Shown here piece by piece: positions 29,668-38,466 of a stretch of 64,000 nt of DNA (the first letter of the stretch is position 1; each line of letters opens with the position of its first letter). The notes below the pieces were generated by a model. The model was given only the letters and a program-made list of their open reading frames with translations, searched no databases and was not told the DNA's origin. This DNA comes from Pseudomonas sp. B21-056 (GTDB lineage: Bacteria > Pseudomonadota > Gammaproteobacteria > Pseudomonadales > Pseudomonadaceae). A program made the position numbers and the translations under genes. The stretch spans positions 4,340,001 through 4,404,000 of the forward strand of contig NZ_CP087203.1 in NCBI RefSeq assembly GCF_026016325.1, given 5' to 3'.

Positions 29668-29976
29668 TCAGAGGTGCCTCACCACAGCAGCTGCCAGTAT
29701 GCCGGCCGCAATCGCCGGCAACGGTTTCTTCAGGACCAGCATGACAACTGCCGTGGTGAGCAACGCCAGGCGTGCGCCGTCATCCCCCTTGACCGCCATC
29801 GGTGCCAGGAGCGCCACCAATACCGAGCCTGACATGGCGGTGATGAATTGCTGCACCCGATAGCTGATCGGTACGAACGACATCACGAAGACCCCGCCCC
29901 AGCGGGTCGCCAATGTCACCAGCGCCATGATCAGGATGATCACCAGCGTGCCATACCCCGCCGTCGCGATATTCAT
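29668..29976 (-). CDS. azlD: AzlD-type branched-chain amino acid export subunit
   Basis: 102 residues with three to four membrane segments and the family pattern TLATRWGGVF...FVPISYRVQQFITAMSGSVLVALL. GGAGG precedes the ATG, which overlaps the azlC stop by four bases. AzlC and AzlD together export branched-chain amino acids or analogues. Confidence 0.87.
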   Translation of the reverse strand: MNIATAGYGTLVIILIMALVTLATRWGGVFVMSFVPISYRVQQFITAMSGSVLVALLAPMAVKGDDGARLALLTTAVVMLVLKKPLPAIAAGILAAAVVRHL

Positions 29977-30683
29977 TGTTTTTCCTCCATCCACAACGCG
30001 CCCAGCAGCCCGCCCGCCAAAGCCCCCACGACGACATGACTGTTGGCCGGTAAGTACCAGTAAGCCATCAGCGAAGAGCAGGCCGCGACGGTCCAGATGA
30101 TGAACATGCGCAAGTTCTTCTTGCCGCCAACCACCATCGCCAGCAGGAAACACCCCATCACCATGTCGAGCCCGAAACTGACGGGATTCTGGATGGCGCT
30201 GCCGAAATGCAGGCCCAGCCAACTGCCCAGGATCCAGGCGGCCCACAGCGCAATGCCGCCCCCGAACAACAACCCGAACCCCGGTTTACCGCGGTTGAAC
30301 GCCTGCATCGCCATGGCCCAGTTGGCGTCCGAAACCACCAGCATCACGCCGTAGCGCTTGGCCACCGGCAGCTCCCGCAGCCACGGGTAGAGCGTCGCGC
30401 CCATCAACAGGTGGCGGGCGTTGATGGCGAACACGGTGATGATCAACGGCACCACGGGCACCTGTTCGCCCCACAGATCCAGCGCGGCAAATTGTGAAGC
30501 GCCGGCAAATACCAGCGTACTCATGAGTACCGCCGACGTATCACTCAAGCCCGTTTGCGCTGCAGCCAGGCCGAACGCGACCCCGAACACGACGACGAAC
30601 AGAGAGATCGGCATCAACAGCCGGAAGCCGTCGTAGATGTACTCGCGCTTCAACTCGTGCAGAGGGGGTTCAACGTTTGACAA
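29973..30683 (-). CDS. azlC: AzlC-type branched-chain amino acid exporter, large subunit
   Basis: 236 residues, about six membrane segments. Family marks are GFRLLMPISLFVVVFGVAFGLAA, FAGASQFAALDLWG and INARHLLMGATLYPWLR. It is co-transcribed with azlD. The 209 bases upstream to the next gene show no other feature I can support. Confidence 0.88.
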   Translation of the reverse strand: MSNVEPPLHELKREYIYDGFRLLMPISLFVVVFGVAFGLAAAQTGLSDTSAVLMSTLVFAGASQFAALDLWGEQVPVVPLIITVFAINARHLLMGATLYPWLRELPVAKRYGVMLVVSDANWAMAMQAFNRGKPGFGLLFGGGIALWAAWILGSWLGLHFGSAIQNPVSFGLDMVMGCFLLAMVVGGKKNLRMFIIWTVAACSSLMAYWYLPANSHVVVGALAGGLLGALWMEEKQ

Positions 30684-30892
30684 GACAGCGCCTCGTTCAA
30701 GGATCGGCTTAGAAGGAATCAGTATGCGAGCCGAAGGCGACTTCCGAAAAGCACATAATTCGAACAGGCCCTATTCGATAACCTCATGCTTCAGTGAACG
30801 CGTTCATATCGAAGACGCTTGTCTGACGCTAAGATTGCCGCACGGTCGATCAGTCCCCGCGTCGAGCATCCCTGGAGAACGAGTGAGGTGGC

Positions 30893-31318
30893 ATGAGTAC
30901 GCTTGAGAAAGCCATAGCGATTTCCGCCCGGGCCCATGAAGGGCAAACCGATAAGGGTGGCTCGCCTTACATCCTGCACCCGCTGAAGGTCATGTTGCGT
31001 CTGGTGCATCACGACGAACGTATCGTGGCGGTGCTGCATGACGTGGTCGAAGACACCCACGTGACACTCGCAGACCTGCGCAACGAGGGTTTCAGCGAGG
31101 CTATTCTGACCGCCATCGAATCCCTCACCAAGCGCGAAGGCGAGACCTATCAGGCGTTCATCGAACGGGCTGGCCTTGACCCCTTGGCGCGTCGGGTGAA
31201 ACTCGCCGACCTCGCGGAAAACAGTGATTTATCACGGCTAGACAGGCCGAGCCAGAACGATCTGGAGCGGGTTGAAAAGTATCGCAAGGCCGCTGAGTAC
31301 CTGACGGCGCTCGAGTGA
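30893..31318 (+). CDS. HD-domain phosphohydrolase (RelA/SpoT HD-like, MESH1 type)
   Basis: 141 residues. The HD-type motifs are AHEGQTDKGGSPYILHPLKV, AVLHDVVEDT and VKLADLAENSDLSRL, in the order of the (p)ppGpp hydrolase domain of SpoT. The protein has no synthetase or regulatory domain, so it would be a small stand-alone hydrolase. Substrate is inferred only. It is monocistronic. Confidence 0.82.
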   Translation: MSTLEKAIAISARAHEGQTDKGGSPYILHPLKVMLRLVHHDERIVAVLHDVVEDTHVTLADLRNEGFSEAILTAIESLTKREGETYQAFIERAGLDPLARRVKLADLAENSDLSRLDRPSQNDLERVEKYRKAAEYLTALE

Positions 31319-31340
31319 CAAAGTGCCGGCGGAAAGACTT

Positions 31341-31685
31341 TCACAACAGCGGGCAAGTGCCGATGACTTGATAGTCCGGTTTGGAAGATACGATCTCGAC
31401 CACCCAGCCTTCGCTAAAGACCAACGCCTGCTCCTCAACCATCGCGCTGATTTCCGGACAAAGGTTGCGGGCGTCTTCTGAAGAACCGTCTATGACGATA
31501 TTGACCGTACGATGCTCTACCGAGAACTCGGAAGCCTGGGTCAAGGCATCCATGCCATCCAGCAGCTTGCAGAGCAACGATGCGCTCTCTTCAGTCTCAT
31601 CTCCCCCACTGCTGTAGGCCGGTTGAACAATCATGGCCATCAGCAGAAAAAACGCACCCGTTATAAACCTGTTTCTCACAGCCAC
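31341..31685 (-). CDS. Hypothetical exported protein
   Basis: 114 residues with a signal peptide (FITGAFFLLMAMIVQPAYS). The mature part has three cysteines and an acidic start. I do not recognise the family. It is eleven bases downstream of the YceK-like lipoprotein gene and is probably co-transcribed. Confidence 0.6.
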   Translation of the reverse strand: MAVRNRFITGAFFLLMAMIVQPAYSSGGDETEESASLLCKLLDGMDALTQASEFSVEHRTVNIVIDGSSEDARNLCPEISAMVEEQALVFSEGWVVEIVSSKPDYQVIGTCPLL

Positions 31686-31696
31686 GCTTCCTCCGG

Positions 31697-31966
31697 CTAC
31701 TTATGCGCAGGTTCGGTATTGAACGCGGTATACGGCAGGAACAATGTATCGGCAACCAGGCTGAACGGCAGGTCAATGAGCGCCACCGGTAACAACACAC
31801 GGAGCACGCCAGCGTTTTCCTCCGTCGCCCCCTTGAACACCTCGATATCCGTGGAAGATCCGCAATAGGGATGAGCACCACAACGCGGGTGATCGTCAAA
31901 GGTTTCGGCAAGCGTCGAACATCCCGTCAGGAGCATGACGGTGATCGCGCCAAGAAAAGACTTCAT
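31697..31966 (-). CDS. YceK/YidQ-family lipoprotein
   Basis: 89 residues; lipobox LLTGC within MKSFLGAITVMLLTGCSTL. The mature region has HPYCGSSTDIEV and VALIDLPFSLVADTLFLPYTAF, the family's closing motif. ATG at 31966 follows GGAG. It is an outer-membrane or periplasmic-face lipoprotein of unknown role. Confidence 0.8.
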   Translation of the reverse strand: MKSFLGAITVMLLTGCSTLAETFDDHPRCGAHPYCGSSTDIEVFKGATEENAGVLRVLLPVALIDLPFSLVADTLFLPYTAFNTEPAHK

Positions 31967-32155
31967 ATGGAGCACTCCAAAAATATCGCGGGCGTTGGGC
32001 AACAAGCCCAAGTTACCGGAAGTCCTGCTCCTCTGCCGGAACCAGTTGGCAGAACGGCCCATCCAGCGTCGCGTTGTGGTGAGCCACACTGTCTTCAGCG
32101 CTCATCACCGGTGAGTCCGAGGTGGTATGACCGTCGGCCCGGGGTCCATTCAGGC

Positions 32156-32611
32156 TCAGGGAGTATTGGCACTGGAGGCAGCATCCTGATCAGGCTGCGC
32201 CGAAAGCGGTACATCGAACACGCGATCGAACACCCATTGAAAAACCAGTGAATAGAAAAAGAAAAACACAAACAGCCCCAGGTTGGTGATCAATGCCAGC
32301 CACAGACTGATGCTTAGCCACGCCCCAATCACCGGAGTCAGGATCAGCGTCAATCCCCCCTCGAATCCCAAGGAATGCAACAAGCGTCGTCGCCAACTGC
32401 GATGACGATGGTACTGGCGGCGCTCCCACCATTCGAACAAGCCGTTGAAAAGCATGTTCCAGCCCAGCGCGACGGCGGAAATCACCAACGACAGTTGGGT
32501 CGAATAGGCCAGACCTTGTTCGTAAGTAAGCGCCAGGGCCGGCGCCACGAACAGCACGCCGCCAACCTCATAGAGGATCGCCTGGAGAATCTTGCGGGGA
32601 GCGCCTTGCAT
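32156..32611 (-). CDS. PACE-family efflux protein (bacterial transmembrane pair domain)
   Basis: 151 residues, four membrane helices in two repeats. The family motifs are visible: RKILQAILYEVGG, SLVISAVALGWNMLFNGLFEWWE in repeat 1, and HSLGFEGGLTL, WLALITNLGLFVFFFFYSLVFQWVFD in repeat 2. PACE proteins such as AceI expel cationic biocides and short polyamines. It is divergent from a LysR regulator, the usual arrangement for aceI-type genes. Confidence 0.86.
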   Translation of the reverse strand: MQGAPRKILQAILYEVGGVLFVAPALALTYEQGLAYSTQLSLVISAVALGWNMLFNGLFEWWERRQYHRHRSWRRRLLHSLGFEGGLTLILTPVIGAWLSISLWLALITNLGLFVFFFFYSLVFQWVFDRVFDVPLSAQPDQDAASSANTP

Positions 32612-32654
32612 CGTGGCTCTCTCGATTGGGGTGAGGAGACCACAGCCTGGCGAG

Positions 32655-32697
32655 TTGAGCGCCCACGCACAATTGAGCTAAATTGAGCCACGCTCAA
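32655..32697. promoter_or_regulatory. LysR-type operator region between the efflux gene and its regulator
   Basis: TTGAGC occurs at 32655, 32673 and 32683; the last is half of the perfect palindrome TTGAGC-CAC-GCTCAA (32683-32697). The cluster sits between divergent start codons and suits binding of the LysR protein. Confidence 0.6.
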
Positions 32698-32717
32698 CCT
32701 GAGTAACCCACCCTCCC

Positions 32718-33602
32718 ATGTTCGCCAAACTGCCCCTCACCGCCCTGCGCGGCTTCGAGTCTGCCGCACGGCTGAGCAGCTTCAAGGCAGCGGCCCAGGA
32801 ACTGAATGTCAGCCCGGCGGCGATCTCCCATCAAGTCAAAAGCCTCGAAGCCTTCCTCGGAGTGCAACTGTTCAAACGCTCCAGCCAGAATGTACGCCTG
32901 AGCGCCGATGGCGAGCGCCTTCACCCGCACATCCACCGGGCTCTGCTCGATATCCAACACGGCTTGCAACTGCTGTCGCCGCCTCGTGCTGCCCAGTCCC
33001 TGGTGGTGAGCACCACGCCGGCGTTTGCCAGCTTGTGGCTGATACCCCGGCTTGGGGACTTTCATCGCCTGCACCCGGAGATCGACGTCAGCCTGCACAG
33101 CAGCAACGAGGTGGTGGACCTGCGGCGTGACGCAAGCATCGACCTGGCGATCCGCGCCCTGTTCATGACTGATCCACAGCTATTCGAGCAGCCTTTATTG
33201 GATGAGTACTTTGGCGTCTATTGCCGCCCCGACTGGCAACCGCCCGCTGCGAACTCGCCCGTCGAACTGATCGACGTGCCGTGGTTGAGCAGCTCGAACC
33301 TCGCGGTCGACTGGCCTGCCTGGTGCGCCAAGGCCGGTACCCTCGGCTGGTTGGATGACGCGCGCTTGCGGCGTTATGACGAGGAGCAACACGCGTTGCA
33401 GGCAGCAATCGCCGGGCATGGGCTGGTGCTTGCCAGTAATGTGCTGGTTGCTGACGCGGTTGCGCGAGGGCAATTGGTTGGCTATCGCCCTGAGGTGCGT
33501 CTGCCGGGGGCACGGTATAGCGTGGTGTGCGTGCCGGGGCGGGAGCGGGAAGCGGCTGTGCGGTTTTTTAGTGAGTGGCTGCTGACGCAGACTATAGGCT
33601 GA
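32718..33602 (+). CDS. LysR-family transcriptional regulator (GcvA-like)
   Basis: 294 residues. N-terminal winged HTH: LTALRGFESAARLSSFKAAA, ELNVSPAAISHQVKSLE; the effector domain follows (VVSTTPAFASLWLIPRLGDF). Divergent from the PACE gene, which it most likely controls through the TTGAGC sites. Confidence 0.9.
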   Translation: MFAKLPLTALRGFESAARLSSFKAAAQELNVSPAAISHQVKSLEAFLGVQLFKRSSQNVRLSADGERLHPHIHRALLDIQHGLQLLSPPRAAQSLVVSTTPAFASLWLIPRLGDFHRLHPEIDVSLHSSNEVVDLRRDASIDLAIRALFMTDPQLFEQPLLDEYFGVYCRPDWQPPAANSPVELIDVPWLSSSNLAVDWPAWCAKAGTLGWLDDARLRRYDEEQHALQAAIAGHGLVLASNVLVADAVARGQLVGYRPEVRLPGARYSVVCVPGREREAAVRFFSEWLLTQTIG

Positions 33603-33624
33603 GCATCGGGTGCTCGTGCCTGTT

Positions 33625-34248
33625 TCATCTATCCAAGACCAAATCTGAACAACTCCAACCCTCAGGACGCTTCTGACCAAAAGCGTCGCGCTCTTCTACA
33701 TCAACGTTCTCCAACATGAGCATGTCTCCACAGGGGAGCTGCCAATCGTAGAAGTCTGAAAAGTCTGTCCTTGCCAGCGCAAATATCGTCTTGGCAATGA
33801 AGCCGTGGGTAACCAGCAGGATAGTCTTTGACCGGTATCGATCTCCAAGCTCAAGCAAACCCCTTCTCACTCGCGTCACCACATCAGAGACCGACTCCCC
33901 ACCCGTCGGGCCAGCAGCCCAGCGACGCGTGATGTTCTGTGACCACAATTCCGGATAACGTTCGCTTGCGTCCTCCGGAGTCAGGCCCTCAAAAACGCCA
34001 ACGTCGCGCCCTCGGAAGGCATCCATTATTTCGCTGGAGAGATTCAGGGAGCGGTTGATGATATCGGCAGTTTCCTGGGTCCTGAGACGTGGAGAAACGA
34101 CGATTGCGTCCAGGTTTTCAGGCAGATGTCCTAGGAGCGCGAGAGCTTGTGCCCTGCCCCGTTCGTTAAGTGCTGGATCGAGCGATCCGAGGTAACGTTG
34201 TTCGGCGTTCGCGCAGGTTTCACCGTGCCGTATGACGCATAGATGCAT
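33625..34248 (-). CDS. Histidine phosphatase family protein
   Basis: 207 residues. RHGET at residues 8-12 gives the phosphorylated histidine; VSPRLRTQETA and LLVTHGFIAKTIF supply the other conserved arginine and histidine. It belongs with cofactor-independent phosphatases of the GpmB/CobC group; the substrate is unknown. Nothing links it to its neighbours. Confidence 0.85.
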   Translation of the reverse strand: MHLCVIRHGETCANAEQRYLGSLDPALNERGRAQALALLGHLPENLDAIVVSPRLRTQETADIINRSLNLSSEIMDAFRGRDVGVFEGLTPEDASERYPELWSQNITRRWAAGPTGGESVSDVVTRVRRGLLELGDRYRSKTILLVTHGFIAKTIFALARTDFSDFYDWQLPCGDMLMLENVDVEERDAFGQKRPEGWSCSDLVLDR

Positions 34249-34368
34249 GGATTCACCTCTTAGGTTTTATGAGGCCGGGCTATCGACAACGGATGGCTCA
34301 ACGTTTGTCACCTTTTTACGTGGTTCTCGTGCAATGCGGGTTCGGGTCGAGTAACCGGGAGCCATCAC

Positions 34369-34464
34369 ATGTTCAAGCATCCAAACACGCTGGAAATGGA
34401 CATCACGCCTTACCTGGGCAAAACCGAGAAGGTCAACGTGACCCTGCCAGGCTTTGTTCGATAA
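34369..34464 (+). pseudogene. hicB-like antitoxin fragment
   Basis: Thirty-one codons encode LEMDITPYLGKTEKVNVTLP and then GFVR and a stop. That segment matches the joint of HicB antitoxins between the RNase-H-like half and the C-terminal DNA-binding half; both halves are otherwise missing and no hicA is seen. Confidence 0.6.
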
Positions 34465-34530
34465 CGTGGCGCGGGAATGCTATTTTCAATGCCGCACCGG
34501 GAAGGACCGGCATCAATCAAAGGAATGATC

Positions 34531-34737
34531 ATGGCATTCGATTGGCACTCAGGACCTATCACCCGCTCCACGCTTATCGACCAGAACTACCGGAGTACCC
34601 AGAAGGTACGCCAGTTCCTCATCGACGAATGCGGCGGCGCATTCAAGTTTGATCGCGCCTTTATGGCCTGGATCAAGAGCGGCGAGCCATCGACGATGGG
34701 TGATGTGGCAGACCAATGGCTACACACACGCCGCTGA
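34531..34737 (+). CDS. Small DUF6434-like protein
   Basis: 68 residues, ATG after AAAGGA. The sequence (FDWHSGPITRSTLIDQNYRS, VRQFLIDECGGAFKFDR, FMAWIKSG) fits a small widespread family sometimes attached to SAP domains. Function unknown; nucleic-acid binding is a guess. Confidence 0.65.
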   Translation: MAFDWHSGPITRSTLIDQNYRSTQKVRQFLIDECGGAFKFDRAFMAWIKSGEPSTMGDVADQWLHTRR

Positions 34738-34783
34738 CCACGATACCCATACCCACCCAACCGATCACTGTATTGGGACTCGC

Positions 34784-35266
34784 CTAGTGGCCCAAGCTAA
34801 CGGTTTTACTGCTGGCGCGGACATAATAATTATCAAATTCGCTGCTCTCTACGAATACGAAACCATGGCGAACGTAAAACCGATTCGAGGCGCTTTCCTT
34901 GAGAGCGCCAACCCTGATAGAACGTCCGATCTCATCTGCTTCTCGGAAAATCCGAGTGAGAACTTCAGTGCCTATCCCTGCTCCTTGAGCGCTCGGTATT
35001 ACATACAGATGGTCAAGCAGCAGCTCGTCCTGAAGGTCTTTGATAACGACAAAACCGACCAGATCACCTGATACCTCTATGCGGCGTGTACTGCTGACGT
35101 CGAAACCATTAAGAAACCGTTCGCGCGCACGATCAGGATCAAATCGCCCAAGCCTCTCCAGGCTTTCGCGCATGGCCTCAATCCGAATGGCTACCAGATC
35201 TTCCAGATCGCAGGTTGATGCTCCGCGTAAAACGACAGCGTTTTTTTGATCAGAGGGGGCAGACAT
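34784..35266 (-). CDS. GNAT-family N-acetyltransferase
   Basis: 160 residues. The acetyl-CoA motif is LYVIPSAQGAGIGTEVL; RFYVRHGFVFVE is the later conserved block. Start 35266 is preferred; an in-phase ATG at 35284 and an extension to 35392 are alternatives. Acceptor unknown. Confidence 0.82.
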   Translation of the reverse strand: MSAPSDQKNAVVLRGASTCDLEDLVAIRIEAMRESLERLGRFDPDRARERFLNGFDVSSTRRIEVSGDLVGFVVIKDLQDELLLDHLYVIPSAQGAGIGTEVLTRIFREADEIGRSIRVGALKESASNRFYVRHGFVFVESSEFDNYYVRASSKTVSLGH

Positions 35267-35363
35267 GACAAGCACTCTGGACATTACCGGGTGACTATAG
35301 AGAGCATGGGTTGGATAACCAGTTCCCCCGGTCCCACCCCGCGTTACCGGCCTGCTCTTGCCT

Positions 35364-35564
35364 TCAATGAAGAACCCTACGGCTCTCTCCAATCCTGATC
35401 CGGTCGAGCGCTCTGTTTAACGCATCCAAGGCATCGAGCAGCGCTTTCGCCTCAACTTCCCGGCCATCGCCCCAGAGGCGTTCAGCCATTTTGTTCAGTG
35501 CCTGGATAGAGCGCTCGATGTCAGCAGCAGTCACTGCTTTGCTTTCCTGATTTTTCTTTGTCAT
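35364..35564 (-). CDS. Small hypothetical helical protein
   Basis: 66 residues, highly charged and predicted all-helical (IERSIQALNKMAERLWGDG, AKALLDALDALNRALDRI). GGAAGGGG lies a suitable distance before the ATG. Not recognised. Confidence 0.55.
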   Translation of the reverse strand: MTKKNQESKAVTAADIERSIQALNKMAERLWGDGREVEAKALLDALDALNRALDRIRIGESRRVLH

Positions 35565-35709
35565 CGATCACCCCTTCCTCAGGGCGTGCCTGATCGGCTT
35601 CAGTGCGGCTCGCCCATCAGAACACATGATCCAGGATCGAGCATTGCCGTCCTTGCACCTCAGCAAAGCTTATTTCCTTTCTGTCCGTTTCCCTAAAGCC
35701 AGGATCGTC

Positions 35710-36255
35710 TTACTTGGCTTTCGCGTTCTTGATGTCACTTATGATTTGCTGAGAAATAGCCTGAACCTGCTTTTGGGTCATGGCCGACATGACGCCTTCC
35801 CAAGCGGAGGACGACGTGTCATAGGTCCGGGTGCCAATCAGACGGCCTGATTTCAAGTCCGAATAATCTGCGCGGGAGTTGACCCACGCATTTCCTACCA
35901 TGACACCGGCTCCGTAGCGTGCACCTGGGGTCAGGTAACGGAAATTGGTCACGTTGATCTTGATGCCGACTCCGTCTTTACCGTCGAGACTTGTCGGCTG
36001 GGCTTCGACAAGGTGGTAGCCCGCGCGAGTCGCTTCCACTTGCAGAGCGTCATTCCATTCTTGCTTCAAGCGAGACCAGTCCTCGTTTTGTTCAACCTTG
36101 CTGTTTCCCTGGAAGTTGACGATCAGGTTCTGCTTGGCTGACTCCTGGATGACCAGCGCTTCAGTTCCGCCGCTTTTCACGGAGGCAGCACACCCACTCA
36201 ACATCACGATGGCAACAGAGCAGGACAGCGCAATCGAAAGCTTGAAGTTATTCAT
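35710..36255 (-). CDS. DUF4410-type lipoprotein
   Basis: 181 residues with signal peptide and lipobox LSGC (MNNFKLSIALSCSVAIVMLSGC). The later part (KINVTNFRYLTPGARYGAGVM, LKSGRLIGTRTYDTSSSAW, ISQQIISDIK) fits the DUF4410 family of envelope lipoproteins. Single gene; role unknown. Confidence 0.75.
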   Translation of the reverse strand: MNNFKLSIALSCSVAIVMLSGCAASVKSGGTEALVIQESAKQNLIVNFQGNSKVEQNEDWSRLKQEWNDALQVEATRAGYHLVEAQPTSLDGKDGVGIKINVTNFRYLTPGARYGAGVMVGNAWVNSRADYSDLKSGRLIGTRTYDTSSSAWEGVMSAMTQKQVQAISQQIISDIKNAKAK

Positions 36256-36569
36256 TGATTTCCATATCCACAAGATAGGTTGAGAGACGGTCAGGTATTC
36301 CCGCTGGGCCGGATGAGCGCGCACATCGAACGCGCAGAATCTAGCATCATTACTTCGCCACTACGAGCCGGGAGCATCATGAGAGATCGGGGGCAATCCG
36401 CGATTCTGGGTTCATCCCGTAATCGGTCTGTCTTACTCGTGGCCTGCTCTGTTTTCTGAAGCTGAGTGGAAATTGGTCGTCTCCTATGGTCCAAGCACCA
36501 GTATCGAAAGTCTGTTGCCTGCCCATAGCACCTGTGTAGGGACTCATTTCACGCCGGGAAGGTATTAGC

Positions 36570-37130
36570 TCATGACTTAGCCCGCCACGGTGGAAGAGCC
36601 CCTTCGAAAAGTGAAAAGGCTCGATGCATGAAACGATTGAAGCGAGCGGCATCACGCCGTAGCCCTGCCTGTTGACCGCCAATCAGGCACAAATGGGCCA
36701 CTTGACCAATCACTTCTGCTTCGCCCGGCCTATGGAGCAAGCGGCGGCAGGTCCGTATCGCGAAGTCCAGTCGTCTTGTGTCGACACGCTGCTGAAACTC
36801 GCCTACCAACGGATCGTGCAGCGACCAGGCTCGAATGGAAACTTCCCGTCCAGGTTGTTTCTCAGCGGCGATACTCAAGTAGCGTTTCAAGGTTTCGCCC
36901 GCGCTCCGACCCTGCGCCGCATGAGCAAGCATGCGCTCTGTGTAGTCTTCTTCCCAAGCGGCCAGCAAGGTGCGGACAAAGTCTTCGCGATTGCGGAAAT
37001 GGTGATAGAACGATCCACGGGTCACATTCAATCGGCGCGATAGACTCTCGGCCGAAACGCCCAGGTGCCCTATTTGGTCGAGGGCCTCAAAACCAGCCGC
37101 GATCCAATGGTTACGCGTTAGTTTTTTCAC
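36570..37130 (-). CDS. TetR/AcrR-family repressor
   Basis: 186 residues. HTH at residues 20-48: LGVSAESLSRRLNVTRGSFYHHF, followed by an all-helical ligand domain. Divergent from the DJ-1-like gene; a 25-base imperfect palindrome at 37153 lies between. Likely represses itself and the divergent genes. Confidence 0.87.
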   Translation of the reverse strand: MKKLTRNHWIAAGFEALDQIGHLGVSAESLSRRLNVTRGSFYHHFRNREDFVRTLLAAWEEDYTERMLAHAAQGRSAGETLKRYLSIAAEKQPGREVSIRAWSLHDPLVGEFQQRVDTRRLDFAIRTCRRLLHRPGEAEVIGQVAHLCLIGGQQAGLRRDAARFNRFMHRAFSLFEGALPPWRAKS

Positions 37131-37152
37131 CCGTTATTTCGCTCCCTGTTTA

Positions 37153-37177
37153 GCACCATACAGACTGTGTAGGGTGC
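37153..37177. promoter_or_regulatory. Candidate TetR operator
   Basis: Arms GCACC-A-TACA (37153-37162) and TGTA-G-GGTGC (37168-37177) around GACTG; nine of ten arm positions pair. It lies 23 bases before the tetR ATG and 37 before the DJ-1-like gene. Confidence 0.65.
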
Positions 37178-37214
37178 ACACCCGATTGATACGTTGCGAA
37201 CACCAGCACTTGTC

Positions 37215-37844
37215 ATGGAGTTCGCCTTGAAGAAAATCGTTCTGGTTGCTTTCGACCAATTCACGGATATCGACCTGTTCCTGATGTGGGACATCTTAGG
37301 CCGCAACACTGAGGACTGGCACGTCCGAATATTGGGTGCTAGCCCTATCGTGCGATCGGCACATGGCCTGCCTGTTTCGGTGCACGGTCCGCTTTCGGAG
37401 GCCAATAGTGCCGACGCGATATTGTTCGCCAGCGGCAAGGAAGGTATACCCACGGCACTTGCCGCCCCAGATTTCCTGCCGTCGTTTGAACTTGACGCCA
37501 GACGCCAGCGAATCGGCTCCATATGCGCCGGCGCTTTCATTCTCGAACGGCTTGGGCTGCTCAGCGGCCAAGCGACGACACACCCGGATGCACGATCGAG
37601 CTTGCAAGCCCTGGGACTTGAGCCCATGGACCAGCCTCTTGTATGCCAGGGGAACGTTGCCACCGCTGGCGGATGCCTTTCGGCACTCTATCTGGTGGGA
37701 TGGTTGGTGGAGTCCTGGTTCGGTGTTGCCAAGCGCCGTGCGACATTGCTCCCTGTTCTGCCAGCTGGGCAGCAAGCGCTCTATGATGCCTTGATCGGGC
37801 TCAGTATTCGCCAAGGAAAAGTGAGCGGATCGGCTGGCTCATGA
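37215..37844 (+). CDS. DJ-1/PfpI-family protein
   Basis: About 209 residues. The nucleophile-elbow SICAGAFILERLGLL with its cysteine and the N-terminal VLVAFDQFTDIDLFLMWDIL define the family; it has no AraC domain, unlike GlxA-type regulators. ATG 37215 is used; a TTG at 37194 is possible. The stop overlaps the next ATG by four bases, so both are one unit, probably under the TetR repressor. Confidence 0.83.
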   Translation: MEFALKKIVLVAFDQFTDIDLFLMWDILGRNTEDWHVRILGASPIVRSAHGLPVSVHGPLSEANSADAILFASGKEGIPTALAAPDFLPSFELDARRQRIGSICAGAFILERLGLLSGQATTHPDARSSLQALGLEPMDQPLVCQGNVATAGGCLSALYLVGWLVESWFGVAKRRATLLPVLPAGQQALYDALIGLSIRQGKVSGSAGS

Positions 37845-38176
37845 AAGTCCGAGACATCGTTGCCTGTTTTAGTCTCAAGACAGCCAAACAGTTGGCAACG
37901 CTTGCCAATCGGGTTGGAATCTTCAAGGTCTACAGCACGAACCAGACTGAAATCGTGCTGGGAGAAGACGACAAGCACCTCGACTTCCGGATATCGATCC
38001 TATGTGCTGAGGAGGCAGAACAGGAAGGCAGTCGCCAACTGGTTTTTTCAACCGTGGTGCAGTGTCGCAAGCGTTTAGGCCGGGCCTACATTTTGATGAT
38101 TGCCCCGTTTCACCGCTTGGTTGTTAAGGCCAGCCTTCTTCGTGCGGCGCGGGTCGGTTGGCCTTTGGCTAGCTGA
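37841..38176 (+). CDS. DUF2867-like protein (short form)
   Basis: 111 residues. VGIFKVYSTNQTEIVLGEDD, KHLDFRISIL, FSTVVQCRKRLGRAYILMI and APFHRLVVKASLLRAARVGW follow the DUF2867 pattern. Family members are often longer or fused behind NAD(P)-binding domains, so this is a minimal version. Co-transcribed with the DJ-1-like gene. The 290 bases after it contain nothing I can support. Confidence 0.7.
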   Translation: MKVRDIVACFSLKTAKQLATLANRVGIFKVYSTNQTEIVLGEDDKHLDFRISILCAEEAEQEGSRQLVFSTVVQCRKRLGRAYILMIAPFHRLVVKASLLRAARVGWPLAS

Positions 38177-38466
38177 TACGAAGACTGAAAGCGTTGTGTG
38201 CCCCCTGAGGTCTAACACGTCCATCGAAAGAGTAGCGAAAAAGCTCTATTGCAAAAGATCGGTGGGTTACGACTATCAGGTAGGCTGCGATAACTCAACA
38301 GTTCTTCCTTCCCTTTTGGCAATGTCATACCTCCCATGTTCGACGCAGTTGCCTTAAAATGTAAGGCTGGGACGGGGGGCGTCATACGGAATGGCGGAAA
38401 AATTACGCCACTTATATCGCTTGCTTATAGCTAACTTATAATTAGACATTCGGGGCAATCGAAGCT

